35,759 nucleotides of DNA, taken from Comamonas granuli NBRC 101663 (lineage in GTDB: Bacteria; Pseudomonadota; Gammaproteobacteria; Burkholderiales; Burkholderiaceae_C). Positions 15,815-25,066 of this stretch are shown here, piece by piece (positions within the stretch are counted from its first letter, which is position 1; the number at the start of each line of letters is the position of its first letter). A program made the translations under genes and the position numbers. The stretch is from contig NZ_BBJX01000022.1 in NCBI RefSeq assembly GCF_000739995.1, forward strand, positions 1 to 35,759. The letters run 5' to 3'. The notes beneath the pieces were generated by a model. That model searched no databases, was not told the origin of the DNA, and saw only the letters and a list, made by a program, of their open reading frames with translations.

Positions 15815-18187
15815 TCAAACCTTGGCTTGCTGGATGGCCTGCCACACGCGGTGCGGCGTGGCGGGCATGTCGATGTCGGACACGCCCAGGGGCCGCAGTG
15901 CGTCGAGCACGGCGTTGATGACGGCCGGCGGCGAGCCGATGGCGCCGGCCTCGCCGCAGCCCTTGCTGCCGATGGGGTTGTGCGTGCAGGGCGTGCACAC
16001 ATGGCCGAGCTGGAACTGCGGGAAGTCGGCCGCGCGCGGCATGGTGTAGTCCATGTAGCTGCCGGTGAGCAGCTGGCCGCTCTCCGGGTCGTACACGCCG
16101 TGCTCGAGCAGCGCCTGGCCTATGCCCTGCACCAGGCCGCCATGCACCTGGCCCTCGACGATCATGGGGTTGATGATGACGCCGAAGTCGTCCACCGCCG
16201 TGAAGCGGTCCACGCGCACCACGCCGGTCTGCGGGTCCACCTCCACCTCGCAGATGTAGGTGCCCGCGGGGAAGGTGAAGTTGGTCGGGTCGTAGAACGC
16301 GGTCTCGTTCAGGCCGGGTTCGAGCTTGTCCAGCGGGTAGTTGTGCGGCACGTAGGCGGTGAGCGCCACCTGAGCGAAGGGGATCTTCTTGTCCGTGCCG
16401 CGCACCGTGAACTCCCCGCCCGCGAAGTCGATGTCGGCGTCGCTGGCCTCCAGCAGGTGGGCTGCGATCTTCTTGGCCTTGGCCTCGATCTTGTCCAGCG
16501 CCTTCATGATGGCCGTGCCGCCGACCGACAGCGAGCGGCTGCCGTAGGTGCCCATGCCGAAGGGCACGCGGCCGGTGTCGCCGTGCACGATGTCGACCTG
16601 GCTCGGATCCAGCCCCAGGCGCGCGGCCACGAGCTGCGCGAACGTGGTCTCGTGCCCCTGGCCGTGGCTGTGCGAGCCGGTGAACACCGTCACGCTGCCC
16701 GTGGGGTGCACGCGCACCTCGCCGGCCTCGAACAGGCCGGCGCGCGCGCCCAGCGCCCCGGCGATGTTGCTGGGCGCCAGGCCGCAGGCCTCGATGTAGC
16801 TGCTGTAGCCGATGCCGCGCCTGAGGCCCTGGGCCTCGCTCGCTGCGCGCCGTGCGGCAAACCCGGCCACGTCGGCCAGTTGCTGCGACTGGTTCATGCA
16901 GGCGTGGTAGTCGCCCACGTCGTACTGCAGCGCCACCGGCGTCTGGTAGGGGAAGCTGGTGATGAAGTTGCGCTTGCGGATCTCGTCCTGCGCCAGGCCC
17001 ATGTCCCAGCCGCAGCGCGTGACCAGGCGCTCGACCAGGTAGGTCGCCTCGGGCCGGCCCGCGCCGCGGTAGGCGTCCACCGGCGCGGTGCTGGTGAACC
17101 AGGCGTCCACTTCCACGTAGATCTGCGGCGTGGTGTACTGGCCCGCCAGCAGCGTGCCGTACAGGATGGTGGGCACGGCCGTGGAGAAGGTCGAGAGGTA
17201 GGCGCCGAGGTTGGCGTCGGTGTGCACGCGCATGGCGAGGAACTTGCCGTCCTTGTCCATGGCCATCTCGGCGTGCGTGAGGTGGTCGCGCCCGTGCGCG
17301 TCCGAGACGAAGGACTCGCTGCGCTCGGCCGTCCATTTGATGGCGCAATTGAGCTGGCGCGCCGCCCAGGTGAGGGCCACGTCCTCGGCGTAGAGGAAGA
17401 TCTTCGAGCCGAAGCCGCCGCCCACGTCGGGCGCGATCACGCGCACCTTGTGCTCGGGCAGTTGCAGCACGAAGGCCGTCATCAAGAGGCGCTCAACGTG
17501 CGGGTTCTGGTTGGCCACATAGAGCACGGACTCGTCGGTCGCGCGGTTGTAGCTGGCGTTGACGGCGCGCGGCTCGATGGCGTTGGGGATCAGCCGGTTG
17601 TTCACGAGGTCGATCTTCGTGACATGCGCCGCCGCGGCGAAGGCCGCATCGACGGCCGCCTTGTCGCCCAGCGTCCAGGTGTAGCAATGGTTGTCGGGGG
17701 CTTCGTCGTGCAGGGCCGGGCCGTTCCTGGCGGTGCGCATGTCGATCACCGGAGCGAGCTCCTCGTAGTCCACCACCACGGCCTCGGCGGCGTTCCTGGC
17801 CTGCTCCAGCGTGTCGGCCACCACCAGGGCCACATGGTCGCCCACATAGCGCACCTTCTGGCTCGCCAGGATGGGGTGCGGCGGCTCTTTCATGGCCGAG
17901 CCGTCGGGGTTGTTGATCTGCCAGCCGCAGGGCAGGCCGCCCATCTTGCCCGCCACATCCGCCCCGGTGAACACGCGCACCACGCCCGGCATGGCGGCCG
18001 CGGCGGCGGTGTCCACGCGCTTGAGGCGGGCATGCGCATAGGGCGAGCGCACGAACACCGCGTACTTCTGGTTCTCCTGCCGGATATCGTCGGTGTAGTT
18101 GCCCACGCCGGTCAGAAAGCGCGGGTCCTCCTTGCGCTTGAGGGACTCGCCGATGTGCGGCAGCTTGGCAAATTCATTGGCACCCAT
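15815..18187 (-). CDS. coxL: molybdopterin-binding large subunit, CoxL-like form II
   Basis: A 790-aa catalytic subunit of the xanthine-oxidase family. Recognisable: the N-terminal [14 protein letters not shown] start, the GGGFGSK motif in [11 protein letters not shown], and the [10 protein letters not shown] segment with catalytic Glu746. The active-site loop is AYRGAGR (372-378). True form I CO dehydrogenases have AYRCSFR with the copper-binding Cys; that Cys is absent here. So this is a form II or related enzyme whose substrate is unknown, and the gene name refers to family only. AAGGAG is 8 nt before the ATG. It lies 33 nt after coxS and, with M, D, E, G, XdhC and MocA, has a full set of maturation partners. 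Confidence 0.92.
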   Translation of the reverse strand: MGANEFAKLPHIGESLKRKEDPRFLTGVGNYTDDIRQENQKYAVFVRSPYAHARLKRVDTAAAAAMPGVVRVFTGADVAGKMGGLPCGWQINNPDGSAMKEPPHPILASQKVRYVGDHVALVVADTLEQARNAAEAVVVDYEELAPVIDMRTARNGPALHDEAPDNHCYTWTLGDKAAVDAAFAAAAHVTKIDLVNNRLIPNAIEPRAVNASYNRATDESVLYVANQNPHVERLLMTAFVLQLPEHKVRVIAPDVGGGFGSKIFLYAEDVALTWAARQLNCAIKWTAERSESFVSDAHGRDHLTHAEMAMDKDGKFLAMRVHTDANLGAYLSTFSTAVPTILYGTLLAGQYTTPQIYVEVDAWFTSTAPVDAYRGAGRPEATYLVERLVTRCGWDMGLAQDEIRKRNFITSFPYQTPVALQYDVGDYHACMNQSQQLADVAGFAARRAASEAQGLRRGIGYSSYIEACGLAPSNIAGALGARAGLFEAGEVRVHPTGSVTVFTGSHSHGQGHETTFAQLVAARLGLDPSQVDIVHGDTGRVPFGMGTYGSRSLSVGGTAIMKALDKIEAKAKKIAAHLLEASDADIDFAGGEFTVRGTDKKIPFAQVALTAYVPHNYPLDKLEPGLNETAFYDPTNFTFPAGTYICEVEVDPQTGVVRVDRFTAVDDFGVIINPMIVEGQVHGGLVQGIGQALLEHGVYDPESGQLLTGSYMDYTMPRAADFPQFQLGHVCTPCTHNPIGSKGCGEAGAIGSPPAVINAVLDALRPLGVSDIDMPATPHRVWQAIQQAKV

Positions 18188-18220
18188 GGTGTGGTCTCCT
18201 TCTATCGGTCCCGGGCGCCG

Positions 18221-18688
<468 letters not shown>

Positions 18689-18783
18689 CGCATGCGTCTC
18701 CTCATCGTCGGGTGGGGGGATTTGGTGTCAGAATCGGTCCATTCTTGAAACAAGGGCCCGCCAGAGACCTAGGTAAAACCCTT

Positions 18784-18839
18784 GATTTGCACGCAACGGC
18801 TGCGAAATTCTCAGAATGAGACAGGCGCTGGTGCAAATC
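18784..18839. promoter_or_regulatory. nested inverted repeat, candidate regulator operator
   Basis: GATTTGCAC (18784-18792) and its exact complement GTGCAAATC (18831-18839) flank the short palindrome ATTCT-C-AGAAT (18807-18817); both are centred at about 18812. The element lies in the divergent region between coxS and the regulator, a natural place for autoregulation and control of the cox genes. Confidence 0.5.
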
Positions 18840-18866
18840 CCCGGATTCAGGAGACATGCTGCGGCC

Positions 18867-19991
18867 ATGCGAGACGACCTTCGCTTGAAGCAGATTGCGC
18901 ACGCACGCCAGGCCCTGCTGGCAGAGGGCGCTGAACTCACCGAGGCGCTGGCCGGTGCCTGGTACGACCGCGCCTGGATCATGCAGAGCTGGCGCCGCTG
19001 CCTGGCGCAGGGCCACCGGCCCGATGCGCCCGTGGCGTTCGACCCCGTGCCTGCCGGAGCGCAGGGCCGTACCGCCGATGCGCATGCCGGGCTGCTCGCC
19101 GCCGCGCACGCCGAACTCGAACGCCTGGGGGCGGCTGTGGCGCCCATCCGCTACTTCGCCCTGCTCACGGACGCCCGCGGCACCGTGATCGGTACGGCCG
19201 GGGCCATAGACCACAGCGAACCGCACACCCATGCCATTGCGCGCGTCGGGGTCGATCTGTCCGAGCGCAACATAGGCACGAGCGCCATCGGCGCTGCGCT
19301 GGGCGAGAAGATCCCCGTGTGGCTGCACCGCGGCGAGCATTTCTTCCGCGCCACCAGCGTCTACAGCTGTGCCGGCGCGCCGCTGTTCGGTCCCTGGGGC
19401 GAATGCGTGGGCATGCTCGACGTGACCGGCGTGCAAGTGCCCGAGCGCCCCGAGCTCAAGCACCTGGTGGCGCAATCGGCGCGCAGCATCGAGGAGGCGC
19501 TGGTGCTGGCGCAGCCCCACCGGCTGCGCGTGCACCTCGCCTGGCCTGCTGCCTGGACCATCAGCGGCGGCGAGGGCGGCGACGCCCTGCTGTGCCTGGA
19601 TGCCGAGGGCGGCGTGGTCGGCGCCAACCGCGCGGCCCGCGAAATGCTGCCTGCGCTGCAGGACCGACAGGGGGCGGGCATGCATGCGGCAGACCTGTTC
19701 GCCGTGCCCTGGCCCAGCCTGTTCGACCTGGCGCGCCACGGCGAGCCGTGCACGGTGCCGCTCTGGTCGGGCTTGCGCGTGCGCATCAGCGTGCATGCCG
19801 CAGTCCCGGGCGCCAGCCCCGCCCGCAACACCCCGTCGCTCAAGGCCCTGGAGACCGAACTGATCCACCGGGCGGTGCGCGACGCCGGCGGGCGCGTCGA
19901 TGCCGCGGCCAAGGCCCTGGGCGTGAGCCGCGCCACCGTCTACCGCAGGCTGGCGCCGCGCGGCCCCCGCCAGGGCGCGGACGAAGCCTGA
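18867..19991 (+). CDS. AcoR-like GAF/PAS/Fis-HTH transcriptional regulator without AAA+ domain
   Basis: A 374-aa protein. The N-terminal SWRRC motif (residues 41-45, then LAQGHRPD) marks the AcoR group; a GAF-type domain (about 60-195) has NIGTSAIGAAL and RATSVYSCAGAPLFGPWGECVGMLD; a short PAS-like segment (about 215-300) has LLCLDAEGGVVGANRAA. The C-terminus (about 325-365) is a Fis-type helix-turn-helix (AAKALGVSRATVYRRL). The sigma-54 AAA+ domain present in AcoR itself is missing, so this probably acts with sigma-70 promoters. The ATG at 18867 was chosen; an ATG at 18816 is in frame but lies inside the nested palindrome. It is divergent from the cox genes and the obvious candidate for their control. 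Confidence 0.82.
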   Translation: MRDDLRLKQIAHARQALLAEGAELTEALAGAWYDRAWIMQSWRRCLAQGHRPDAPVAFDPVPAGAQGRTADAHAGLLAAAHAELERLGAAVAPIRYFALLTDARGTVIGTAGAIDHSEPHTHAIARVGVDLSERNIGTSAIGAALGEKIPVWLHRGEHFFRATSVYSCAGAPLFGPWGECVGMLDVTGVQVPERPELKHLVAQSARSIEEALVLAQPHRLRVHLAWPAAWTISGGEGGDALLCLDAEGGVVGANRAAREMLPALQDRQGAGMHAADLFAVPWPSLFDLARHGEPCTVPLWSGLRVRISVHAAVPGASPARNTPSLKALETELIHRAVRDAGGRVDAAAKALGVSRATVYRRLAPRGPRQGADEA

Positions 19992-20121
19992 GCTGCGGCG
20001 CCCGGGCGCGTGGCGGGCCGCGCGGATTGCGCTACAATGGCGGTCTGTCTCAAGTGCAGCACTTCCCCGGCGCCACCGTACCGGAGATTTTGAAAAATTC
20101 GGAACACACCCCGTTTTTTCG

Positions 20122-20130
20122 TGCTACAAT
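20122..20130 (+). promoter_or_regulatory. extended -10 box (TGCTACAAT) upstream of tRNA-Arg
   Basis: TGCTACAAT ends 10 nt before the tRNA start, so it fits an extended -10 promoter for the tRNA. The -35 region is poor (around GGAACA, 17 nt upstream). A second GCTACAATG box at 20031-20039 lies 93 nt upstream. Confidence 0.45.
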
Positions 20131-20140
20131 GCGAGGCTTC

Positions 20141-20217
20141 GCGGCTGTAGCTCAGCTGGATAGAGTACTTGGCTACGAACCAAGGGGTCGTGGGTTCGAT
20201 TCCTGCCAGCCGCGCCA
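20141..20217 (+). tRNA. tRNA-Arg (anticodon ACG)
   Basis: A complete cloverleaf with encoded CCA: acceptor stem GCGGCTG / CAGCCGC, D-arm with AGCTCAGCTGGATAGAGT, anticodon stem CTTGG / CCAAG around loop CTACGAA (anticodon ACG, reads CGN arginine codons), T-arm GTGGGTTCGATTCCTGC. Adenosine 34 is expected to be changed to inosine by TadA. A strong terminator follows 5 nt later, so it is transcribed alone. Confidence 0.97.
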
Positions 20218-20222
20218 ATCAC

Positions 20223-20258
20223 AAACCCCGTAACTCCAAAGAGTTACGGGGTTTTTTT
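20223..20258 (+). terminator. Rho-independent terminator of tRNA-Arg
   Basis: A 14-bp perfect stem AAACCCCGTAACTC / GAGTTACGGGGTTT with a CAAA loop and a run of T up to 20258. It starts 5 nt after the tRNA CCA end and lies just before greB. Confidence 0.93.
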
Positions 20259-20282
20259 TCGGGTTGTCCCTTCTTGTGCAGC

Positions 20283-20840
20283 ATGAACAAAGCCTTCACC
20301 AAGGAAACCGACAACGACGATGACGACGGCGGCCCCGCGCTGCCGCCGCTGCCCGCGGGGGGCAAGAACTACATCACCCCCCAGGGCTATGCCCACCTGC
20401 GTGCGGAGCTGCTGCACCTGATGGACGAGGAGCGCCCCCGCGTGGTGGAGGTCGTCCACTGGGCCGCCAGCAACGGCGACCGCTCGGAAAACGGCGACTA
20501 CCTCTACGGCAAGAAGCGACTGCGCGAGATCGACCGCCGCATCCGCTTCCTGACCAAGCGCCTGGAGATCGCCGAGGTGGTCGATCCCCGCGTGCATGCG
20601 GGCAGCGAGCAGGTGTTCTTCGGGGCGACGGTGACCTACGTGGACGACCTGGGCGAGCAGCGCAGCGTCACCATCCTGGGCATCGACGAGGCCGACACCA
20701 GCCAGGGGCAGGTGAGCTGGGTGGCGCCCGTGGCACGGGCCCTGCTCAAGGCGCGCGTGGGCGACGAGGTGCCCCTGCCCACGCCCGCAGGCCTGCGCCA
20801 GCTCGAGATCCTGGACGTCCGCTACCCCGCTGCGGATTGA
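20283..20840 (+). CDS. greB: transcription elongation factor GreB
   Basis: A 185-aa Gre-family protein: an acidic N-terminal leader (ETDNDDDDGG) then the family start NYITPQGYAHLRAELLHLMDEERPRVVEVVHWAASNGDRSENGDYLYGK in outline, where the acidic tip of the coiled coil (D-R-S-E-N-G-D-Y) reaches into the RNA polymerase channel, and a C-terminal FKBP-like domain (about 105-185). The basic RRIRFLTKRL segment favours GreB over GreA. It rescues backtracked RNA polymerase by stimulating transcript cleavage. No strong Shine-Dalgarno sequence lies before the ATG at 20283. The Asp-rich N-terminus is longer than in E. coli GreB. It converges with spoT, with 20 nt between stop codons. Confidence 0.93.
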   Translation: MNKAFTKETDNDDDDGGPALPPLPAGGKNYITPQGYAHLRAELLHLMDEERPRVVEVVHWAASNGDRSENGDYLYGKKRLREIDRRIRFLTKRLEIAEVVDPRVHAGSEQVFFGATVTYVDDLGEQRSVTILGIDEADTSQGQVSWVAPVARALLKARVGDEVPLPTPAGLRQLEILDVRYPAAD

Positions 20841-20860
20841 CGGGGCGGCTCGGGCGCGCC

Positions 20861-23107
20861 TCAGCCCTTGGGCAGGGCGCGCTCGGCGCGCAGCACGGCC
20901 GGCGTGCGGCGCAAGTTGCGCAGCGCGGACTCCAGGTGGTGCAGGTCGCGCACGGCGATCACGAAACGCAGGTCGATGGTGTCCATCAGGGCCTCGTCGT
21001 CCATATCCACGTGCTTGATGTCGGCCTCCGAGCGGGCCAGGTCGGCGGCGATCTGCGCCAGCACGCCCTTGCCGTTCTGCGCGGTGATGACGATGCGCGC
21101 GTCGAACGCGCGCGTGGGTTCCTCGGACCAGTCCACGGCGATGAAACGCTCGCTGTCCTTGTGCTGCAGGCGCTGGGCGACGGCGCATTGGCTGGAGTGC
21201 ACGACCAGTCCCTCGCCGCGCCCCAGGTAGCCCATGATGGGCTCGCCGGGCACCGGCAGGCAGCAGGGCGCATATTGCACCGAGGCGCCTTCGCTGCCGT
21301 CGAGCGTGACGCTGCCCTGCGAGACGCTCTCGTGCGAGGTGAAGCGTTCGCGCGTCATCAGCAGCGGGTCGGCCTTGTGGCCATGCTCGACCATGAGCAC
21401 CGTGAGCCGCTTGGCGACGATGCTGGCAATGCGCCGGCCCAGGCCGATGTCGGTGAGCAGCTCACTCACCGTGCGGCTGCCGGTAAAGCGCAGCAGCTTG
21501 TCCCAGATGGGCTGGTATTCGGCGTCCTGTGCGGGCAGCAGCTGCATGCCTTCGGAGCGCAGCGCCTGCGCCAGCAGCTTCTCGCCCAGGTGCTCGGACT
21601 CGGCCTGCGCCAGCGTCTTGAGGTGGTGGCGGATCTTGGAGCGCGCCCGGCCGGTGCGCACGAACCCCAGCCACGCGGGGTTGGGCGAGGCGGCCGGGTC
21701 GGTGAGGATTTCCACCACGTCGCCGTTGCTCAGTTCCGTGCGCAGCGACGCCTGTTCGTTGTTGATGCGCACGCCCACCGTCTGGTTGCCGATGTTGCTG
21801 TGGATGGCGTAGGCGAAATCCACCGCCGTGGCCCCGCGCGGCAGGGCCATGATCTGGCTCATGGGGGTGAAGACGTAGACCGCATCGGGGAACAGGTCCA
21901 CCTTCACGTGGTCCCAGAACTCGGCGGCATCGCGCGTTTCGTTCTGGATGTCGAGCAGCGACTGCAGCCATTTGGTGCCCAGGCGCTCGGCCGCTGCGCC
22001 GTCCTTCTCCTGCGCCTTGTAGAGCCAGTGGGCGGCCACGCCCGCCTCGGCCACGAGGTGCATTTCTTCGGTGCGCATCTGGAATTCCACATTCACGCCC
22101 GAGGGACCGACCACCGTCGTGTGCAGCGACTGGTAGCCGTTGACCTTGGGGATGGCGATGTGGTCCTTGAACTTGCCGGGCACCGGCTTGTACAACTGGT
22201 GCAGGACGCCGAGCGCGGTGTAGCAGTCGGTGATGTCGGGCACGATCACGCGAAAACCGTACAGGTCCGTCACCTGCGCAAAGCTCAGGTGCTTGAGCTC
22301 CATCTTGCGGTAGATGGCGTACAGGGTCTTTTCGCGCCCGGCCAGGCGCACGGGCATGCCGATACGCGCGAAAGCGGCGTCCACATCGGTCTGCACCTTC
22401 TGCACCAGGTCGCGCCGGCGGTTGCGCGCCCGGCCCACGGCCTTGGACAGGGTCACGTAGCGCCAGGGGTGCAGGTGGCGGAACGCCAGGTCCTGCAGCT
22501 CGCGGTAGGTCTGGTTCAGGCCCAGGCGGTGGGCGATGGGGGCGTAGATGTCCAGCGTTTCGGACGAAATGCGCCCCCATTTGCTGCGCGGCATGTCCGA
22601 GAGCGTGCGCATGTTGTGCGTGCGGTCGGCCAGCTTGATGAGGATGACGCGCACGTCGCGCGCCATGGCCAGCAGCATTTTGCGAAAAGACTCGGCCTGG
22701 TTTTCCTCGCGCGTGGTGAACTGCAGCTTGTCGAGCTTGGTCAGGCCGTCGACCATTTCCGCCACGGGCGCGCCAAAGCGCTCGATGAGGTCGGCCTTGG
22801 TGACGCCGCAGTCTTCCATGGCGTCGTGCAGCAGCGCGGCCATGAGGGCCTGGGCGTCGAGCTTCCAGCTCGCGCACAGCGCGGCCACGGCGATGGGGTG
22901 GGTGATGTAGGGCTCGCCGCTGTTGCGCAACTGGCCCAGGTGCGCCTCGTCGGCAAAGCGGTAGGCCTGGCGCACCTGCTCGATGCTGGCGGCGTCGAGG
23001 TAGTCCAGGCTCTCGGTGAGCGCGGCAAAGCTGGCTGCAGCCGCCGTGGCAGCCGCAGCGGCGGGCGCGGTCTCGTCGGCAACGGGAGGGCGGGCCTGCG
23101 TATTCAT
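20861..23107 (-). CDS. spoT: bifunctional (p)ppGpp synthetase/hydrolase SpoT (RSH)
   Basis: A 748-aa long RSH enzyme. The hydrolase HD domain is intact (His70, His94-Asp95, Glu98-Asp99 in LLHDAMED), so it can break down (p)ppGpp; the synthetase domain follows (GFRVIV, GYQSLHTTVVGP, AEAGVAAHWLYK). TGS (about 425-490, MALPRGATAVDFAYAIHSNIG), a conserved-Cys/RIS region (YAPCCLPVPGEPIMGYLGRGEG) and an ACT domain (C-terminal 75 aa, VITAQNGKGVLAQIAADLARSEADI) complete the layout. Placement next to rpoZ and gmk is the conserved spoT context. The N-terminus is unusually Ala-rich, so the exact start is not certain. A terminator separates it from rpoZ, suggesting its own promoter. Confidence 0.95.
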   Translation of the reverse strand: MNTQARPPVADETAPAAAAATAAAASFAALTESLDYLDAASIEQVRQAYRFADEAHLGQLRNSGEPYITHPIAVAALCASWKLDAQALMAALLHDAMEDCGVTKADLIERFGAPVAEMVDGLTKLDKLQFTTREENQAESFRKMLLAMARDVRVILIKLADRTHNMRTLSDMPRSKWGRISSETLDIYAPIAHRLGLNQTYRELQDLAFRHLHPWRYVTLSKAVGRARNRRRDLVQKVQTDVDAAFARIGMPVRLAGREKTLYAIYRKMELKHLSFAQVTDLYGFRVIVPDITDCYTALGVLHQLYKPVPGKFKDHIAIPKVNGYQSLHTTVVGPSGVNVEFQMRTEEMHLVAEAGVAAHWLYKAQEKDGAAAERLGTKWLQSLLDIQNETRDAAEFWDHVKVDLFPDAVYVFTPMSQIMALPRGATAVDFAYAIHSNIGNQTVGVRINNEQASLRTELSNGDVVEILTDPAASPNPAWLGFVRTGRARSKIRHHLKTLAQAESEHLGEKLLAQALRSEGMQLLPAQDAEYQPIWDKLLRFTGSRTVSELLTDIGLGRRIASIVAKRLTVLMVEHGHKADPLLMTRERFTSHESVSQGSVTLDGSEGASVQYAPCCLPVPGEPIMGYLGRGEGLVVHSSQCAVAQRLQHKDSERFIAVDWSEEPTRAFDARIVITAQNGKGVLAQIAADLARSEADIKHVDMDDEALMDTIDLRFVIAVRDLHHLESALRNLRRTPAVLRAERALPKG

Positions 23108-23149
23108 GGCTTAAATGTAGCGCGGATGTTCCCTAGCGCCCGGGGACAT

Positions 23150-23175
23150 AAAAAAAGCACCGCAGCGCGGTGCTT
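23150..23175 (-). terminator. Rho-independent terminator after rpoZ
   Basis: On the - strand a 9-bp stem AAGCACCGC / GCGGTGCTT with a 3-nt loop is followed by a run of seven T. It lies 20 nt after the rpoZ stop and 43 nt before the spoT start, so spoT expression needs read-through or its own promoter. Confidence 0.85.
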
Positions 23176-23194
23176 CTATTGGGTGCACGGCCGT

Positions 23195-23398
23195 TCAGCC
23201 AGGCACCTTCTTGAGCATTTCCAGGCCGACCTTGCCGGCGGCGATCTCGCGCAGGGCGGTGACGGCGGGCTTGTTGCGGCTCTCGATGCGCGGGGCGTGG
23301 CCGTGGCTGAGCATGCGCGCGCGGTAGGTGGCCGCCAGCACGAGCTGGAAACGGTTGGGGATCTGCTCCAGGCAGTCTTCGACGGTGATGCGGGCCAT
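23195..23398 (-). CDS. rpoZ: RNA polymerase omega subunit
   Basis: A 67-aa omega subunit: [28 protein letters not shown] with the conserved start, then [28 protein letters not shown]. Family length is 65-95. It binds the C-terminal part of beta-prime and promotes assembly, and in E. coli takes part in the ppGpp response, consistent with spoT nearby. It starts 15 nt after the gmk stop. The conserved proteobacterial order gmk-rpoZ-spoT is kept. Confidence 0.97.
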   Translation of the reverse strand: MARITVEDCLEQIPNRFQLVLAATYRARMLSHGHAPRIESRNKPAVTALREIAAGKVGLEMLKKVPG

Positions 23399-23413
23399 GG
23401 GAACTCCGGAAAA

Positions 23414-24034
23414 TCAGGCGATGTTGAGCGACGCAAAGGTCTGGGCGCGGGCGCGGCGCTGGGCCGCGTACCTGAGGCGCTGGGCGTGAACGATAGCTTT
23501 AAGATCGAAAAGCGCGCGCTCGAATAACTCATTGATTATAACGAAGTCGAATTGGTGGACCTGCGCCATCTCCTCGGCGGCATTCACCAGCCGCATCTCT
23601 ATGACCTCGGCGGAGTCCTCCCCGCGGCGCTCCAGGCGCGAGCGCAGTTCCTCCCAACTGGGCGGCAGGATGAAGATGAGCACGGCGTTGGCAAAGGCCC
23701 GGCGCACCTGCAGCGCCCCCTGGTAGTCGATCTCCAGGATGACGTCCGAGCCCTGGGCGATGCGCTCCTCGATGGCCTTCTTGGAGGTGCCGTAGCGCCG
23801 CCCGTGCACATGGGCCCATTCGACGAAGGCGCCGCCCGCGACCATGGCGTCGAACTCGGCGTCGGAGGCGAAGTAGTACTCGCGGCCGTGCTTTTCCTGC
23901 CCCCGAGGCGCGCGCGTGGTGTGCGACACCGAGGCGAACACCTGGGAGTCGAGCTCCATCAGCGCCTTGACCAGGCTGGACTTGCCTGCGCCGCTGGGAG
24001 CAGCGACGACGAATAGATTTCCCGGATATTCCAT
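23414..24034 (-). CDS. gmk: guanylate kinase
   Basis: A 206-aa guanylate kinase, which phosphorylates GMP to GDP with ATP. The P-loop APSGAGKSS (residues 12-20), the GMP-binding [13 protein letters not shown]...REYYF region, and [10 protein letters not shown] are all present. It is the usual length. The gene lies between yicC (36 nt upstream) and rpoZ (15 nt downstream), forming the conserved yicC-gmk-rpoZ unit. No unusual residues seen. Confidence 0.97.
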   Translation of the reverse strand: MEYPGNLFVVAAPSGAGKSSLVKALMELDSQVFASVSHTTRAPRGQEKHGREYYFASDAEFDAMVAGGAFVEWAHVHGRRYGTSKKAIEERIAQGSDVILEIDYQGALQVRRAFANAVLIFILPPSWEELRSRLERRGEDSAEVIEMRLVNAAEEMAQVHQFDFVIINELFERALFDLKAIVHAQRLRYAAQRRARAQTFASLNIA

Positions 24035-24070
24035 GAGGGATGTGCGCTATGCGCTATGGATTTGAAAGCG

Positions 24071-24991
24071 TCACTCGATATTTTGCACCTGCTCGCGCAT
24101 TTGTTCGATCAGCACCTTCATATCGACGCTGATGCGCGTGAGCTCCAGGGCGGCCGATTTGGAGCCCAGGGTGTTGGCCTCGCGGTGCAGTTCCTGGATC
24201 AGGAAGTCCAGGCGCTTGCCGATGTCGCCGCCCTTTTTCAGCAGGCGGCCGATCTCGTCGAGGTGGGACTGCAGCCGGGTGAGTTCCTCGGCCACATCGA
24301 TGCGGATGGCGAAGGCCGTGGCCTCGGACAGGGCGCGCTCGCGCGCCGCCTCGGGCGTGACGCCGCCGGGGCCGCCCAGGCCCAGGGCCTCGGTCCAGCG
24401 CTCCATGAAGCGCTGGCGCTGCTGCTCCACCAGTTGGGGGAGCAGCGGCGCGGCCTGCCCGGCGAGCTGCTGCAGTTGCTGCACATGGCCTTGCAGCATG
24501 GCGGCCAGGCGTGCGCCTTCCTGGGCGCGCGCCTCGAGCAGGGCGCCCAGGGCCTGCTCGGCCACGGGCAGGGCGAGGGCGCCCCAGTCCTGCCCGCTGC
24601 CGCCCGCGCTGCTGCACAGGCGCAGGGCGTCGGCCACCGAGAGGGGCGCGGCCTCGGGGAGCCAGGCGCGGATGCTGTCCTGCGCGCTGGCCAGGCGCTG
24701 GAGCAGGCGCGCCGAGGGTTCGGGCACGCTGGCGCCTTCGGCCTGCTCCAGCGTGGCGCGCACCTCCACCTTGCCGCGGCGGATGCGCGCCGTGACCAGG
24801 CTGCGCAGGGCCGGCTCCAGGGCGCGCAGTTCGTCGGGCAGGCGAAAGCCCAGGTCCAGGAAGCGGCTGTTGACCGAGCGGATTTCCAGGGCCAGGCGGC
24901 GCACGGGCGGCGCGCGGCCGCTGGTTTCGGGGCTGGCGCCGGTGCCCTCGGCCTGGGCAGTGGCGTAGCCGGTCATGCTGTAAACTGGCAT
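24071..24991 (-). CDS. yicC: YicC-family protein (endoribonuclease-like)
   Basis: A 306-aa YicC-family protein: N-terminal MTGYATAQ, LEIRSVNSRFLDLGFRLPDELR, and the C-terminal conserved segment RIDVAEELTRLQSHLDEI...GKRLDFLIQELHREANTLGSKS. E. coli YicC has been reported as an endoribonuclease acting on small RNA; the exact substrate here is unknown. A 15-residue insertion (TGASPETSGRAPP) follows the N-terminal motif. It is the first gene of the yicC-gmk-rpoZ unit and is divergent from the kinase gene, with 75 nt between them, where both promoters must lie. Confidence 0.92.
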   Translation of the reverse strand: MPVYSMTGYATAQAEGTGASPETSGRAPPVRRLALEIRSVNSRFLDLGFRLPDELRALEPALRSLVTARIRRGKVEVRATLEQAEGASVPEPSARLLQRLASAQDSIRAWLPEAAPLSVADALRLCSSAGGSGQDWGALALPVAEQALGALLEARAQEGARLAAMLQGHVQQLQQLAGQAAPLLPQLVEQQRQRFMERWTEALGLGGPGGVTPEAARERALSEATAFAIRIDVAEELTRLQSHLDEIGRLLKKGGDIGKRLDFLIQELHREANTLGSKSAALELTRISVDMKVLIEQMREQVQNIE

Positions 24992-25066
24992 GGCACTTTG
25001 GCTGGTGGCTTGAGATGCCGGTGATTATCCGGGTTCTGCACGCTGCCTGAATCAACCTCGCAGCTT

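Noticed and set aside
15815-18187. Calling the cox cluster a proven aerobic CO dehydrogenase
   Set aside because: The large subunit has AYRGAGR, not AYRCSFR; the copper-ligand Cys is missing. Only the family assignment is supported.
18725-18770. Sigma-54 (-24/-12) promoter in front of coxS (TGGCGGGCCCTTGT on the - strand)
   Set aside because: The spacing between the GG and the second element is one base short and the -12 GC is absent. The regulator also has no AAA+ domain to activate sigma-54.
20837-23527. 896-codon + strand open frame opposite spoT and rpoZ
   Set aside because: SpoT, rpoZ and their terminator are certain on the - strand; the antisense frame is a GC artefact.
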